Below the pieces are notes generated by a model that made no database searches, was not told the DNA's origin, and saw only the letters and a program-made list of their open reading frames with translations. A stretch of 64,000 nucleotides of DNA from contig CANNCZ010000002.1 in assembly GCA_947503275.1 (NCBI GenBank), positions 372,001 to 436,000 of the forward strand, read 5' to 3'. Positions 38,177-46,299 of this stretch are shown here, in pieces; within the stretch, counting starts at the first letter, position 1, and each line of letters begins with the position of its first letter. Source of the stretch: an uncultured Erythrobacter sp. GTDB taxonomy: Bacteria > Pseudomonadota > Alphaproteobacteria > Sphingomonadales > Sphingomonadaceae. The position numbers were made by a program, and so were the translations under genes.

Positions 38177-39232
38177 CTAGTCCGTCAGCAACGGCCGCCA
38201 CCATTTCTCATTTGAAAGATACCAGCGCAACGTCTGGCGCAGCCCTTCGTCAAACCCGTGTTGTGCGACATAGCCCAGCTCGCTGCGCGCTTTGGTTTCA
38301 TCGATAGCGTATCGGCGGTCGTGGCCCGCGCGATCTGTCACGAAGGTCTTCAGACTCTCACTCTTGCCGCCCTTTGCTGCCGGTGCCTCCGGATAGCGAG
38401 CATCCAAGCCATCGACTTCCTCAAAAACGCGATCAACCTCGCGGCAGATAGCGTCGATCACTTCCATATTGGGCAGTTCTGCCCCGCCACCAATATTGTA
38501 GGTCTCGCCCGGCTTGCCTTTGATCAAGCACGCTTCAATCCCGCGGCAATGGTCCTCAACGTGCAACCAATCGCGCACGTTCATTCCGTCACCGTAAATA
38601 GGCAGCGCTCTGCCTGAAAGCGCGTTGAGAAAGAACAAGGGGATCAGCTTTTCGGGGTATTGATAAGGCCCGTAATTGTTCGAACAATTGCTGGTCGTCA
38701 CATTCAACCCATAGGTGTGGTGATACGCGCGAACCAGATGATCTGACGCTGCTTTTGACGCGGAATAAGGCGAGTTTGGTGCATAAGGGGTAGTCTCGCT
38801 GAACGCGGGATCATCACTACTCAGCGACCCGTATACCTCGTCGGTTGAGATATGGTGGAAGCGGTGATCTTTCCCTTCATCACGATCAAGCCACATCGCC
38901 CGAGCGGCTTTCAAGAGGCTATTGGTCCCCAGAATATTAGTGTCGATAAAGGCATCTGGGCCGGTGATTGATCGGTCGACATGACTTTCAGCGGCGAAAT
39001 GCACGATCGTTGCAATATCATGTTCGTGCAGCAATCTTTCGACCAGCGCCTGATCTCGAATATCTCCTTCAATCAATTCTGTATTTGGCGCATTGGCAAT
39101 CGTAGAGCGGTTGCCCGCATAGGTCAGCGCGTCGAGCACGATCACCCGATCATCGGGATGCTGCGCATTCCAGAAATGCACAAAATTGCCTCCGATAAAA
39201 CCAGCCCCACCGGTCACAAGCAAGTTAGCCAA
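38177..39232 (-). CDS. rfbB: dTDP-glucose 4,6-dehydratase
   Basis: 351 residues. The extended-SDR Rossmann motif GGAGFIGGNF is at residues 8-17, the active-site STDEVYGSL is present, and NSPYSASKAASDHLVRAYHHTYGLNV carries the catalytic Tyr and Lys. NCSNNYGPYQYPEKLIPL is specific to RmlB. It makes dTDP-4-keto-6-deoxyglucose, second step of dTDP-L-rhamnose synthesis. It is last in the rfbACDB operon and overlaps rfbD by 8 bp. Confidence 0.96.
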   Translation of the reverse strand: MANLLVTGGAGFIGGNFVHFWNAQHPDDRVIVLDALTYAGNRSTIANAPNTELIEGDIRDQALVERLLHEHDIATIVHFAAESHVDRSITGPDAFIDTNILGTNSLLKAARAMWLDRDEGKDHRFHHISTDEVYGSLSSDDPAFSETTPYAPNSPYSASKAASDHLVRAYHHTYGLNVTTSNCSNNYGPYQYPEKLIPLFFLNALSGRALPIYGDGMNVRDWLHVEDHCRGIEACLIKGKPGETYNIGGGAELPNMEVIDAICREVDRVFEEVDGLDARYPEAPAAKGGKSESLKTFVTDRAGHDRRYAIDETKARSELGYVAQHGFDEGLRQTLRWYLSNEKWWRPLLTD

Positions 39233-40082
39233 GGGACGCTTCCTCTTTCAGCATAAGGCGCAAGTTCTGGCGCCAATGGATATGTTCATCGCCGAGCAGT
39301 TCACGCGTTTTCCGACTATCCAATAGTGAGAAAGCCGGGCGGCTCGCCTGGGTTGGATAATCGGCAGTCGCGATGGGTTTAATCGTTGGTACTGCCTCGA
39401 TCAGTCCGAGCTCATGCGCGTCTTCGGCAATCGCCACCGCAAAGTCGTACCAGCTGATCTCTCCCGCATCGCTATGATGATACGTCCCCGATGCGCCTTT
39501 CTCAATCAAACCCCAAATGGTCTGTGCAAGGCCGGTCGCCCAAGTGGGTGAACCGACTTGATCCGCCACTATTCCAAGCTCCGAACGCTCATTCATAAGC
39601 CGGATCATGGTTCGCACGAAGTTCGCGCCACCGGCTGCATAAACCCATGCAGTTCGGACAAGTAGATCGGTCGCTGCCAGGCGGTCCTCTCCGGCGGCTT
39701 TGGTCCGGCCATAGGCGCTGATGGGTGCGCGCGTATCGTCCGGCTTGTAGGCGGTCGATGAACTGCCGTCGAAGACGAAGTCAGTCGAGACATGGACCAA
39801 CTTTCCACCGGTCTGAGCCATTGCCTCTGCCATAATTCCAACAGCATCGGCGTTGATGGCGTAAGCGAGATCCTCTTCACTCTCCGCCTTATCGACTGCG
39901 GTATAGGCGGCGGCGTTGATCAGGATCTCAGGCGCCTCAACAGCCAATCGTGCACGCAGCATCGCCGTATCAGTGAGATCAACATCCTCGACATCAATTG
40001 CACAGATATCGGCATGTTCAGGCGCGGTGCTTTGCAAAGCGCTGCCGAGCTGTCCGGCTGCCCCTGTTATCAATACCCTCAT
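39225..40082 (-). CDS. rfbD: dTDP-4-dehydrorhamnose reductase
   Basis: 285 residues. GAAGQLGSAL is the NADPH site, NAAAYTAVDKAESEEDLAYAINADA the RmlD-type active-site loop, and YGRTKAAGE carries the catalytic Tyr/Lys. It completes dTDP-L-rhamnose. It overlaps rfbC by four bases and rfbB by eight. Confidence 0.95.
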   Translation of the reverse strand: MRVLITGAAGQLGSALQSTAPEHADICAIDVEDVDLTDTAMLRARLAVEAPEILINAAAYTAVDKAESEEDLAYAINADAVGIMAEAMAQTGGKLVHVSTDFVFDGSSSTAYKPDDTRAPISAYGRTKAAGEDRLAATDLLVRTAWVYAAGGANFVRTMIRLMNERSELGIVADQVGSPTWATGLAQTIWGLIEKGASGTYHHSDAGEISWYDFAVAIAEDAHELGLIEAVPTIKPIATADYPTQASRPAFSLLDSRKTRELLGDEHIHWRQNLRLMLKEEASLG

Positions 40083-40624
40083 GCGAAAACCGGCACATCC
40101 GACAATGAAAGGCCCTTCGTGTCCTTGTCCGAAATGATCGGATCAACATCGCAAGCGGGCCAATCGATGCCAACCGCTGGATCATCCCATGCCAAGGTAT
40201 ACTCTGATTGCGGCGCATAGGGGGTAGTGCATTTATAGAGAAAATCGGTGTCGTCCGCCAAGGTAAGGAAACCATGCGCGAACCCCTCTGGCACCCAGAA
40301 CATGCGGTTGTTCTGAGCCGTCAGCTCGACCCCCACCCATTGGCCGAAATGTGCAGAGCTCTTGCGCAAGTCCACAGCCACATCGAACACAGCGCCCCGC
40401 GTCACACGCACGAGCTTGCCTTGCGCGCCGGGGTTTTGGAAATGCAATCCCCGCAGCACGCCTCTTTGCGACCGGCTGTGATTATCTTGCACCCATGTCA
40501 TGTTGAAACCAGCTTCAGCGAAGCTCGCCTCATTCCATGTCTCCATGAAAAATCCACGCGCATCACCAAACATACGCGGCTCAATAATCATCAGACCGGG
40601 AATTTTAGTTTCAACGACCTTCAT
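40079..40624 (-). CDS. rfbC: dTDP-4-dehydrorhamnose 3,5-epimerase
   Basis: 181 residues, the standard size. [15 protein letters not shown], then [19 protein letters not shown] with the catalytic histidine, and [12 protein letters not shown] with the partner aspartate are RmlC hallmarks, as is [13 protein letters not shown]. It is the third enzyme of the rhamnose pathway and is coupled to rfbA and rfbD by ATGA-type overlaps. Confidence 0.95.
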   Translation of the reverse strand: MKVVETKIPGLMIIEPRMFGDARGFFMETWNEASFAEAGFNMTWVQDNHSRSQRGVLRGLHFQNPGAQGKLVRVTRGAVFDVAVDLRKSSAHFGQWVGVELTAQNNRMFWVPEGFAHGFLTLADDTDFLYKCTTPYAPQSEYTLAWDDPAVGIDWPACDVDPIISDKDTKGLSLSDVPVFA

Positions 40625-41511
40625 GAAAAGACCGACTTCTCAAGCAGTTGGATCAGATATTCACCGTAGCCAGATTTGCGCAGCGGCTCCGCAATGCGGG
40701 CTAATTGTTCGTCATCGATAAAGCCCTGCCGCCAAGCGATCTCTTCGGGGCAAGCAATCTTCAAACCCTGGCGCTCTTCAGTAATGCGTACATATGTTGC
40801 CGCATCGAGCAGCGAGGAATGCGTGCCTGTATCCAGCCAAGCAAAACCACGTCCCATAATCTCAACCGACATTGCACCTTCATCCAGATACAGCCGATTG
40901 AGATCGGTGATCTCCAATTCACCGCGCGGTGATGGTTTGAGGTCACGCGCGCGATCAACCACGGTTTCATCGTAGAAGTAGAGGCCTGTCACAGCGTAGT
41001 TTGATCGCGGCTCGGCTGGCTTTTCCTCAATCGAAACCGCTGTGCCGCTTTTATCAAATTCAACCACGCCGAAGTCCTTCGCATTGGTCACGCGATAAGC
41101 GAATACGGTCGATCCAACGGGTTTTGCATTCGCGCTATTCAGCAACTCTGGCAAACCATGGCCGTAAAAGATGTTGTCGCCAAGGATCAGTGCGCTTGGA
41201 TGTCCGGAAACAAAATCCGATCCAATATGAAAAGCCTGCGCCAGTCCCTCTGGCTTAGGCTGCACAGCATAGGTCAGATTGACGCCAAAATCCGATCCAT
41301 CGCCCAATACGCGCTGAAACTGTGCAGCGTCCTCTGGTGTGGTGATGATCAGTATGTCTTGTATACCCGCCAGCATCAGTGTGCTGAGCGGGTAATAGAT
41401 CATTGGCTTATCAAAGATCGGCATCAACTGCTTCGACACACCGCGGGTCAACGGGTAAAGCCGCGTGCCGGATCCGCCCGCTAGAATGATACCTTTACGT
41501 CGCTGAGCCAA
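40621..41511 (-). CDS. rfbA: Glucose-1-phosphate thymidylyltransferase
   Basis: 296 residues. The nucleotidyltransferase signature [23 protein letters not shown] is at the N terminus, with [12 protein letters not shown] carrying the metal-binding Asp and [18 protein letters not shown] near the C terminus. It makes dTDP-glucose, the first committed step of rhamnose synthesis, and leads the rfbACDB operon. The 202 bp upstream, shared with the divergent lasso nucleotidyltransferase gene, hold no gene and must contain both promoters. Confidence 0.96.
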   Translation of the reverse strand: MAQRRKGIILAGGSGTRLYPLTRGVSKQLMPIFDKPMIYYPLSTLMLAGIQDILIITTPEDAAQFQRVLGDGSDFGVNLTYAVQPKPEGLAQAFHIGSDFVSGHPSALILGDNIFYGHGLPELLNSANAKPVGSTVFAYRVTNAKDFGVVEFDKSGTAVSIEEKPAEPRSNYAVTGLYFYDETVVDRARDLKPSPRGELEITDLNRLYLDEGAMSVEIMGRGFAWLDTGTHSSLLDAATYVRITEERQGLKIACPEEIAWRQGFIDDEQLARIAEPLRKSGYGEYLIQLLEKSVFS

Positions 41512-41713
41512 TGTCTCTTATCCCTACCCCGCAAGAGGGCATTTCGCATCGCAGCACGGCATGAGGGGGTCAACACCTAATGTCGCGCGGCGGGATAGGA
41601 GGGTGCGGGGCGCTGGTCAAAGCCGACGAATTGCCCCATTACGGTGCAACCGGCCCTGCTAATTTCGAGAAAGCCTCTGCCAGTTGGGCCATCATTAGGT
41701 CCTCACTAAGATT

Positions 41714-42871
41714 ATGACTGACACGCCCGACATCGACGAATTTCTGGCAGCTACAGTCCGCGCCGTCCGCGCTGGCGAGACTTCGCTTTGGTCAATTGAC
41801 GCCGACACAGTTTGGACACGTGTATGGACCCGGATCGAGTATCACGGAATTCCCTTGTTGCTTCATCGCCGCGCAGAATTGCTGAGCAATTGGCCGCTAC
41901 CTCTACTTGAACGGATCGCGGAGGAAGCCCGGCTAATGGTTCTGTGGGAGACGACCCACCATGATGTTGTCAGCACGCTTATAGGCGAATTGAAGGCAGC
42001 CGATATTGCCAGCGTCGTTATGAAAGGCACTGCCCTGGCCTATGGACTGCATGATGAACCCGCGATGCGAAGGCGCGGAGACACCGATCTGCTGGTCCGC
42101 CCCAAAGACAAAGAGCAATCGCGCGCGATCCTGAAGAGGCTCGGTTGGTATCGTAAGCCCGACCCTCACGGTCTGAACTATCAAGAAGGGTGGCTGCACG
42201 ATGCGGCTGGATTTTTCATCCATGCCCTTGATCTGCACTGGGAGCCATCCGAGCGCGCAGTGCTTCATAGCGTTTTGCCAACGGATCAGTTCTTCGAGAG
42301 AAAACGGCCATTACCAGCGTTTTGCGAAGAGGCATTTCAACCTGATAACGCGACCATGATACTGCACGCTGCGGTCAATCAGAAATGGCACTCGTTGCAT
42401 GGCTACGATGCCGAAGAGGCGCGATTGGCGAGCCCTCGCCGCCTTATCTGGTCGGTGGATTTTGATCTGCTGGTTGGATCAATGACTGACGATGACTGGG
42501 CTAATCTGACGCGGCATTGCACAGCTGAGCGCGCAGGCCCTCTGGTCGCGGAGGCCTTGTGTGGTGCTCAACATGACTTGGGCACCGTATTGCCCGAGCA
42601 ATTCTTGGCCGAGTTGGAAGCGCATACGATCCACCCCGATATAACGGCCTATTTCACGAATCTCGACGGGCTCAGCCAATTCTGGCTCGATCTGCGTAAA
42701 ACACCCGGTGCTCGAGCAAAGGCGCATCTGATCCGCAGTCGTGCCTTGCCTCCACGTCAGCATTTGATGGAGAAGTATCCGGGCGCCCAAAGCTGGCCAA
42801 CGGCAATTTTGCAAGGACGCCTAATGGTTGAAACTGCTGGTCGCATCATGCGCCGGGCTGTGGCTCGATGA
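41714..42871 (+). CDS. Nucleotidyltransferase-fold protein of the lasso cluster (NTP_transf_5 type)
   Basis: 385 residues. The core MKGTALAYGLHDEPAMRRRGDTDLLV (about residues 103-128) is the GS-x-D-x-D-like nucleotidyltransferase pattern; Asp123 and Asp125 are the likely metal ligands. Proteins of this family recur in lasso-peptide and related clusters with PqqD and asparagine-synthetase genes, but their reaction is not known to me. Its last codons overlap the ABC transporter start (ATGA). It may modify or adenylylate a cluster component. Confidence 0.83.
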   Translation: MTDTPDIDEFLAATVRAVRAGETSLWSIDADTVWTRVWTRIEYHGIPLLLHRRAELLSNWPLPLLERIAEEARLMVLWETTHHDVVSTLIGELKAADIASVVMKGTALAYGLHDEPAMRRRGDTDLLVRPKDKEQSRAILKRLGWYRKPDPHGLNYQEGWLHDAAGFFIHALDLHWEPSERAVLHSVLPTDQFFERKRPLPAFCEEAFQPDNATMILHAAVNQKWHSLHGYDAEEARLASPRRLIWSVDFDLLVGSMTDDDWANLTRHCTAERAGPLVAEALCGAQHDLGTVLPEQFLAELEAHTIHPDITAYFTNLDGLSQFWLDLRKTPGARAKAHLIRSRALPPRQHLMEKYPGAQSWPTAILQGRLMVETAGRIMRRAVAR

Positions 42872-44544
42872 GTTTTGGTTTCTGGGCGCAATGGACTAAG
42901 CGGTTCCGGTGGCAATTGACCCTTATCGGAGTGCTGACTTTGCTCAGCTCGATCGCAACTCTGGCTGTGCCATGGTTTGCGGCACAGGTGTTGGGCGGAG
43001 TGGTTACAAGCGGTTCTGAGGCATCTTCGGGCTTCGACCTTTCACAAGCAATCATCCCTCTAATCGCCGCGCTAGTCGCCCTCACGGCGCTCAATGTTGC
43101 CTCAGCAATTGTTTCAGAACGCGCCTCGCTTAAGATTCTCACCGAGCTTCGCAAACGCATCTACAATCATGTCCAGATGATGCAGCTCAGCTTTCATGAT
43201 GCCTCGCGCAGCGGCGATATATTGGCACTCACATCATATGAGGTGGGCAATCTGAGCGACTTTTTGGCCAACACGATCGCCAATGCGCCCGCTATGATCC
43301 TAACAGCGATCGGGGCGATGCTCGTCTTGTTTTGGATCGACCCTGTGATGGCCATGATCGTGCCGCTGCTGATCCCAGTCTTCACGATCATGGCGCGTTT
43401 GGCTGGTAGGCGGTTGCGTGGACTTTCTGGCGAGGTGCGCGCTGCGGAGGTGGACCTCATCGCGATTGCAGAGCGTGATCTGGAAATGCTTCCCGCCATT
43501 AAGGCTTACGCGACCGAAGAACACCATCGAAAAGAGTTTGCCGCAGCTGCTGAAAACTCGCGACATTTGGCAGCGAAGCAAGCTCGGCTTAACGCCTTTA
43601 TCGGACCTGTTATGGCGCTGATCGCGGCATTGGCAGCCATTGCGATGCTGGTGTTCGGCAGTGAGACGCTGAGCGAGGGTCGCGGGTCTGCGGCCGAACT
43701 GTTTGCATTCCTGCTCTACGCCGCGCTTTTGACGCGGCCCGTGGGCAGTCTTGCAGCGATGTACGGCTCTTATCAGATGGCACGCGGCACGCTCGTCAGG
43801 CTGGAGACAGTTTTAGCGCTTGAACCGGAGGCGGGCCACGCAAGCGGGAAGAGTGTAGAGCGCGCGAACGGTGAAATCGTATTTGAGAAATTGGGCTTTT
43901 CCTACCCGGACAGGTCTCCTGTGTTCACTGGGTTGGACCTCACAATCGCGCCGGGAGAAATCGTCGCGCTAACGGGCGATAATGGTGTCGGAAAATCGAC
44001 ACTCGTTCGATTGCTGTTGCGTTTCTACGATGCTCAGGCGGGTCGGATCCTGCTGGACGGCGATGATATTAGAAATTTGAATGTGCAGGATTTGCGTCGG
44101 CAATTTGGCTACGTCCCCCAGCGCGCCCTTTTGTTCAACGGAACAGTGGCGGAGAACATCGCCTTTGGACAAACCGTCAGTGATCCTAGGGCCGCGGTCA
44201 AGCGCGCTTCCCAATTGGCTCAAGCCGAGGGTTTTATCAGCGCGCTGCCTGATGGCTATGACACGCAAATCGGTGATCACGGCATCCGGCTGTCCGGTGG
44301 GCAAAGGCAACGCATCGCACTCGCCCGCGCGTTGTTTCGCGACCCACCGATTTACATCTTGGATGAAGCGACAAGCATGTATGACTTGGAAGGCGAAGCG
44401 GCATTTGTTGAGAACTGTGTTTCAACACTGAGAGGCAGAACAGTTATCATCATCACGCACAGGCCAGCCAGTTTGGCTTTGGCTGATCGCGTTCTGAAAT
44501 TGACACCGGACGGCGTCAGTGACGCACCGGTGAAAGGCGCTTAA
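42868..44544 (+). CDS. ABC exporter (fused membrane and ATPase domains), lasso peptide transport
   Basis: 558 residues. A six-helix exporter domain occupies about residues 1-310, followed by an ATPase domain with Walker A GDNGVGKST (about 369-377), signature LSGGQRQRIALARAL (about 475-489) and Walker B IYILDEATSMYD. The usual SALD after the catalytic glutamate is SMYD here. It corresponds to the D gene of lasso clusters, which exports the mature peptide and confers self-protection. Its TAA stop shares a TTAA with the stop of the convergent B1 gene. Confidence 0.9.
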   Translation: MSFGFWAQWTKRFRWQLTLIGVLTLLSSIATLAVPWFAAQVLGGVVTSGSEASSGFDLSQAIIPLIAALVALTALNVASAIVSERASLKILTELRKRIYNHVQMMQLSFHDASRSGDILALTSYEVGNLSDFLANTIANAPAMILTAIGAMLVLFWIDPVMAMIVPLLIPVFTIMARLAGRRLRGLSGEVRAAEVDLIAIAERDLEMLPAIKAYATEEHHRKEFAAAAENSRHLAAKQARLNAFIGPVMALIAALAAIAMLVFGSETLSEGRGSAAELFAFLLYAALLTRPVGSLAAMYGSYQMARGTLVRLETVLALEPEAGHASGKSVERANGEIVFEKLGFSYPDRSPVFTGLDLTIAPGEIVALTGDNGVGKSTLVRLLLRFYDAQAGRILLDGDDIRNLNVQDLRRQFGYVPQRALLFNGTVAENIAFGQTVSDPRAAVKRASQLAQAEGFISALPDGYDTQIGDHGIRLSGGQRQRIALARALFRDPPIYILDEATSMYDLEGEAAFVENCVSTLRGRTVIIITHRPASLALADRVLKLTPDGVSDAPVKGA

Positions 44545-44822
44545 GCAGCCTCAGCTTCGATCAATTCCTGATCGCAAAGCTGCGCGGCGAGCGCCATCAG
44601 ATCCGCTTCAATCCTATTCCGCGGGGCATCAAACTCCGCTTCGATGCAATCGCACAATTCAGCTAATGTATGAGGGCGTTCGCAAAGCAATTCCCAGATC
44701 CGCCCACCGACAGAGTCCAAGCCAAAATATTGGCCACTGGCAAGGTCTAGTAGGACCAGTTCGCCGCCTACTTCGCGTGCGACGACATCTTGTGACACCA
44801 TAAAGCGATCTTCGAGCTGCAT
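44541..44822 (-). CDS. PqqD-like protein, lasso B1 / RiPP recognition element
   Basis: 93 residues. VVAREVGGELVLLDLASGQYFGLDSVGGRIWELL is the PqqD-type winged-helix fold, with a helical C terminus. In split lasso systems this B1 protein binds the leader through its YxxPxL motif and delivers it to the B2 peptidase. The B2 gene lies 3.5 kb away on the other strand, so the B1/B2 pair is split and separated. It follows the kinase gene by 29 bp. Confidence 0.88.
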   Translation of the reverse strand: MQLEDRFMVSQDVVAREVGGELVLLDLASGQYFGLDSVGGRIWELLCERPHTLAELCDCIEAEFDAPRNRIEADLMALAAQLCDQELIEAEAA

Positions 44823-44851
44823 ATGCCGACCTGTGTTCCTGTTCCTGCACT

Positions 44852-45727
44852 CTATCTGGATCGGTACTGATCCAAAATGGCGTCTCTAACTCGAGGCAAA
44901 TCCGCGTAGTTGCGTGTGAAGTCAAGCGCGTGGCATTCGACGTGCTGCGATAGGTCAGCGATTCTTGCAAAGTGTGATCGCAGGCGCTCTCGGTCTTCCA
45001 CATCCAAAATAAAGGCGTGCGGCATCAGCGCACTCAACGCATCTTGCATGGAGAAACGCTGGATCGATAGGTCGGATGAATGATCCGTTCCAAGGACATA
45101 TATTTGGCGCAAGGGAACCGGGCTCTCGGCGAACGGCAGCGATTCACCCGCTTCCACATCTTGCTTGGCATCCGCGTCGCCAATAACAGTATCGTCACCC
45201 AATAGAAAACGAGCGCTGTCAGCGAACAATCGCAGTTTGGAACGCTTTGGTTGAAGCCAATATTGACCCCGCTCCAGCCGCAAATCGATCACATCCTCAG
45301 TCAAGAACGGGTGCCCAGCTTTCGCAAAAGACCCAGCGAGGGTGGTTTTGCCTCCACGAGAAAGGCCGAGAAAGGCGACCGCCGCCGCATCATTTTTCCC
45401 GGTGCTGCTATCCGCAATACGAACAGCGCTACCATGCAAGAATAGCCCACCTGAATGATTGCCCAGGATCGGTTCAATTGCATTGTGGTAAAGGTTGATC
45501 GCTGTTTTCGCATCGATTTCTGGCGACGGCCAACCGGTAACAGTGAACTCCGTTTCGCCCTCATGTGGCGAAAGCAGAAAATCGACCTGCTCGGGAAATC
45601 GGATGAGAATTCCGGCAGTAGCTCTGTGAAACTCGGCCATGCACTCGCCTTCAGGAGACACCCAGCGATCATATGGATCGGTGGGCAGAGGCGCCTGCGC
45701 GCGCGGCGGTTCCGGTTTCCATTGCAT
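44852..45727 (-). CDS. HPr-kinase-like lasso-peptide-associated kinase
   Basis: 291 residues. The P-loop GLSRGGKTT (residues 121-129) is preceded by GGLFLHGSAV, and followed by the acidic LTEDVIDLRL, as in HPr kinase/phosphorylase-fold proteins. Homologues in paeninodin-type lasso clusters phosphorylate the C-terminal serine of the precursor. Here the only serine near the precursor C terminus is Ser40, third from the end. The gene is transcribed separately from the precursor, downstream of the terminator at 46.1 kb. Substrate assignment is an inference from context. Confidence 0.85.
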   Translation of the reverse strand: MQWKPEPPRAQAPLPTDPYDRWVSPEGECMAEFHRATAGILIRFPEQVDFLLSPHEGETEFTVTGWPSPEIDAKTAINLYHNAIEPILGNHSGGLFLHGSAVRIADSSTGKNDAAAVAFLGLSRGGKTTLAGSFAKAGHPFLTEDVIDLRLERGQYWLQPKRSKLRLFADSARFLLGDDTVIGDADAKQDVEAGESLPFAESPVPLRQIYVLGTDHSSDLSIQRFSMQDALSALMPHAFILDVEDRERLRSHFARIADLSQHVECHALDFTRNYADLPRVRDAILDQYRSR

Positions 45728-45732
45728 ATCAG

Positions 45733-45942
45733 TCAGAGCCCTAGCGTCATCGGGGACCAGCCGCCAAGATGCTGTCTGCGTTGTGTTGCAAGCAACGGCG
45801 ATCGTGTTCTTTGATTCGCGGCCAGCTCAGCCGAACTGATTCGGGTGATTAACTTGAGATCGATCCTGGTACGTGAGGTTAACGAGCGTTGCGTCGCAAA
45901 GCCGGCGTTCTGTTGGGCAGATTTGAAGTGATCAATCCGCAA
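45733..45942 (-). CDS. Possible small protein upstream of the kinase (doubtful)
   Basis: A 69-residue frame starting at TTG, with GGAGG seven bases upstream, ends 5 bp before the kinase ATG. The product is basic and rich in Thr, Arg and Gln, with no motif I recognise. It may instead be the untranslated leader of the kinase transcript. The rest of the stretch, 45943-46094, shows no gene on either strand. Confidence 0.25.
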   Translation of the reverse strand: MRIDHFKSAQQNAGFATQRSLTSRTRIDLKLITRISSAELAANQRTRSPLLATQRRQHLGGWSPMTLGL

Positions 45943-46094
45943 CAGAGAGCCTCCACAAGTCCATGCTCAGGTTAGTTCCATCGTCACCCGAAGTCGAAGT
46001 CCTGGCGCTTCAGCCACTTGATCTAATGCTCCCGAACTTCACAGACTCGCATGAAAATTATGCAAGTTATAGCGAGGCTTACGCTCCAAAAACA

Positions 46095-46120
46095 AAAGGC
46101 ACCCCGGTCAGGGTGCCTTT
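46095..46120 (-). terminator. Rho-independent terminator after the lasso precursor
   Basis: A perfect 10-bp stem, AAAGGCACCC (46095-46104) and GGGTGCCTTT (46111-46120), has a 6-base loop. Read on the minus strand it is followed by TTTTGTTTTT. It lies 51 bases past the precursor stop and separates the cyclase-precursor transcript from the kinase-B1 genes. Confidence 0.9.
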
Positions 46121-46170
46121 CGAAACTCATTCTAAACACAACCGCAACGCGGCTGAGTTCCAGATGAAAA

Positions 46171-46299
46171 TTAGAAGCGCGAGTTGTTTACCGCGCCATC
46201 GCGGAACATCGTGCCGCTGCCACCAGTGAGGTTACGAACCGAACCAAAAACGACGAGCTTCGGCGCTTCGTATTTGGCTTTTTCAGTAGTCTTAGTCAT
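46171..46299 (-). CDS. Lasso peptide precursor, 42 residues
   Basis: The ATG overlaps the cyclase stop (ATGA) and AGGA lies about 8 bases upstream. The leader contains YEAPKLVVFGSVRNLT (residues 10-25), matching the YxxPxLxxxGx4LT recognition motif bound by B1 proteins. Thr25 is the expected penultimate leader residue, giving a 16-residue core GSGTMFRDGAVNNSRF (27-42) with Gly1 and Asp8 able to form an eight-residue macrolactam. Cleavage one residue earlier would give a Gly1-Asp9 ring but place Thr at -1. A terminator follows. The kinase in the cluster normally acts on a C-terminal serine, which is absent here. Confidence 0.92.
   Translation of the reverse strand: MTKTTEKAKYEAPKLVVFGSVRNLTGGSGTMFRDGAVNNSRF

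Noticed and set aside
44852..45727. Classical HPr kinase/phosphorylase of the PTS
   Set aside because: No HPr or PTS gene nearby, longer N-terminal domain, and lasso-cluster context fits the peptide kinase group better.
45963..46229. 88-residue plus-strand frame running through the terminator and into the lasso precursor
   Set aside because: It crosses a strong terminator and reads antisense to the precursor; no ribosome binding site or motif.
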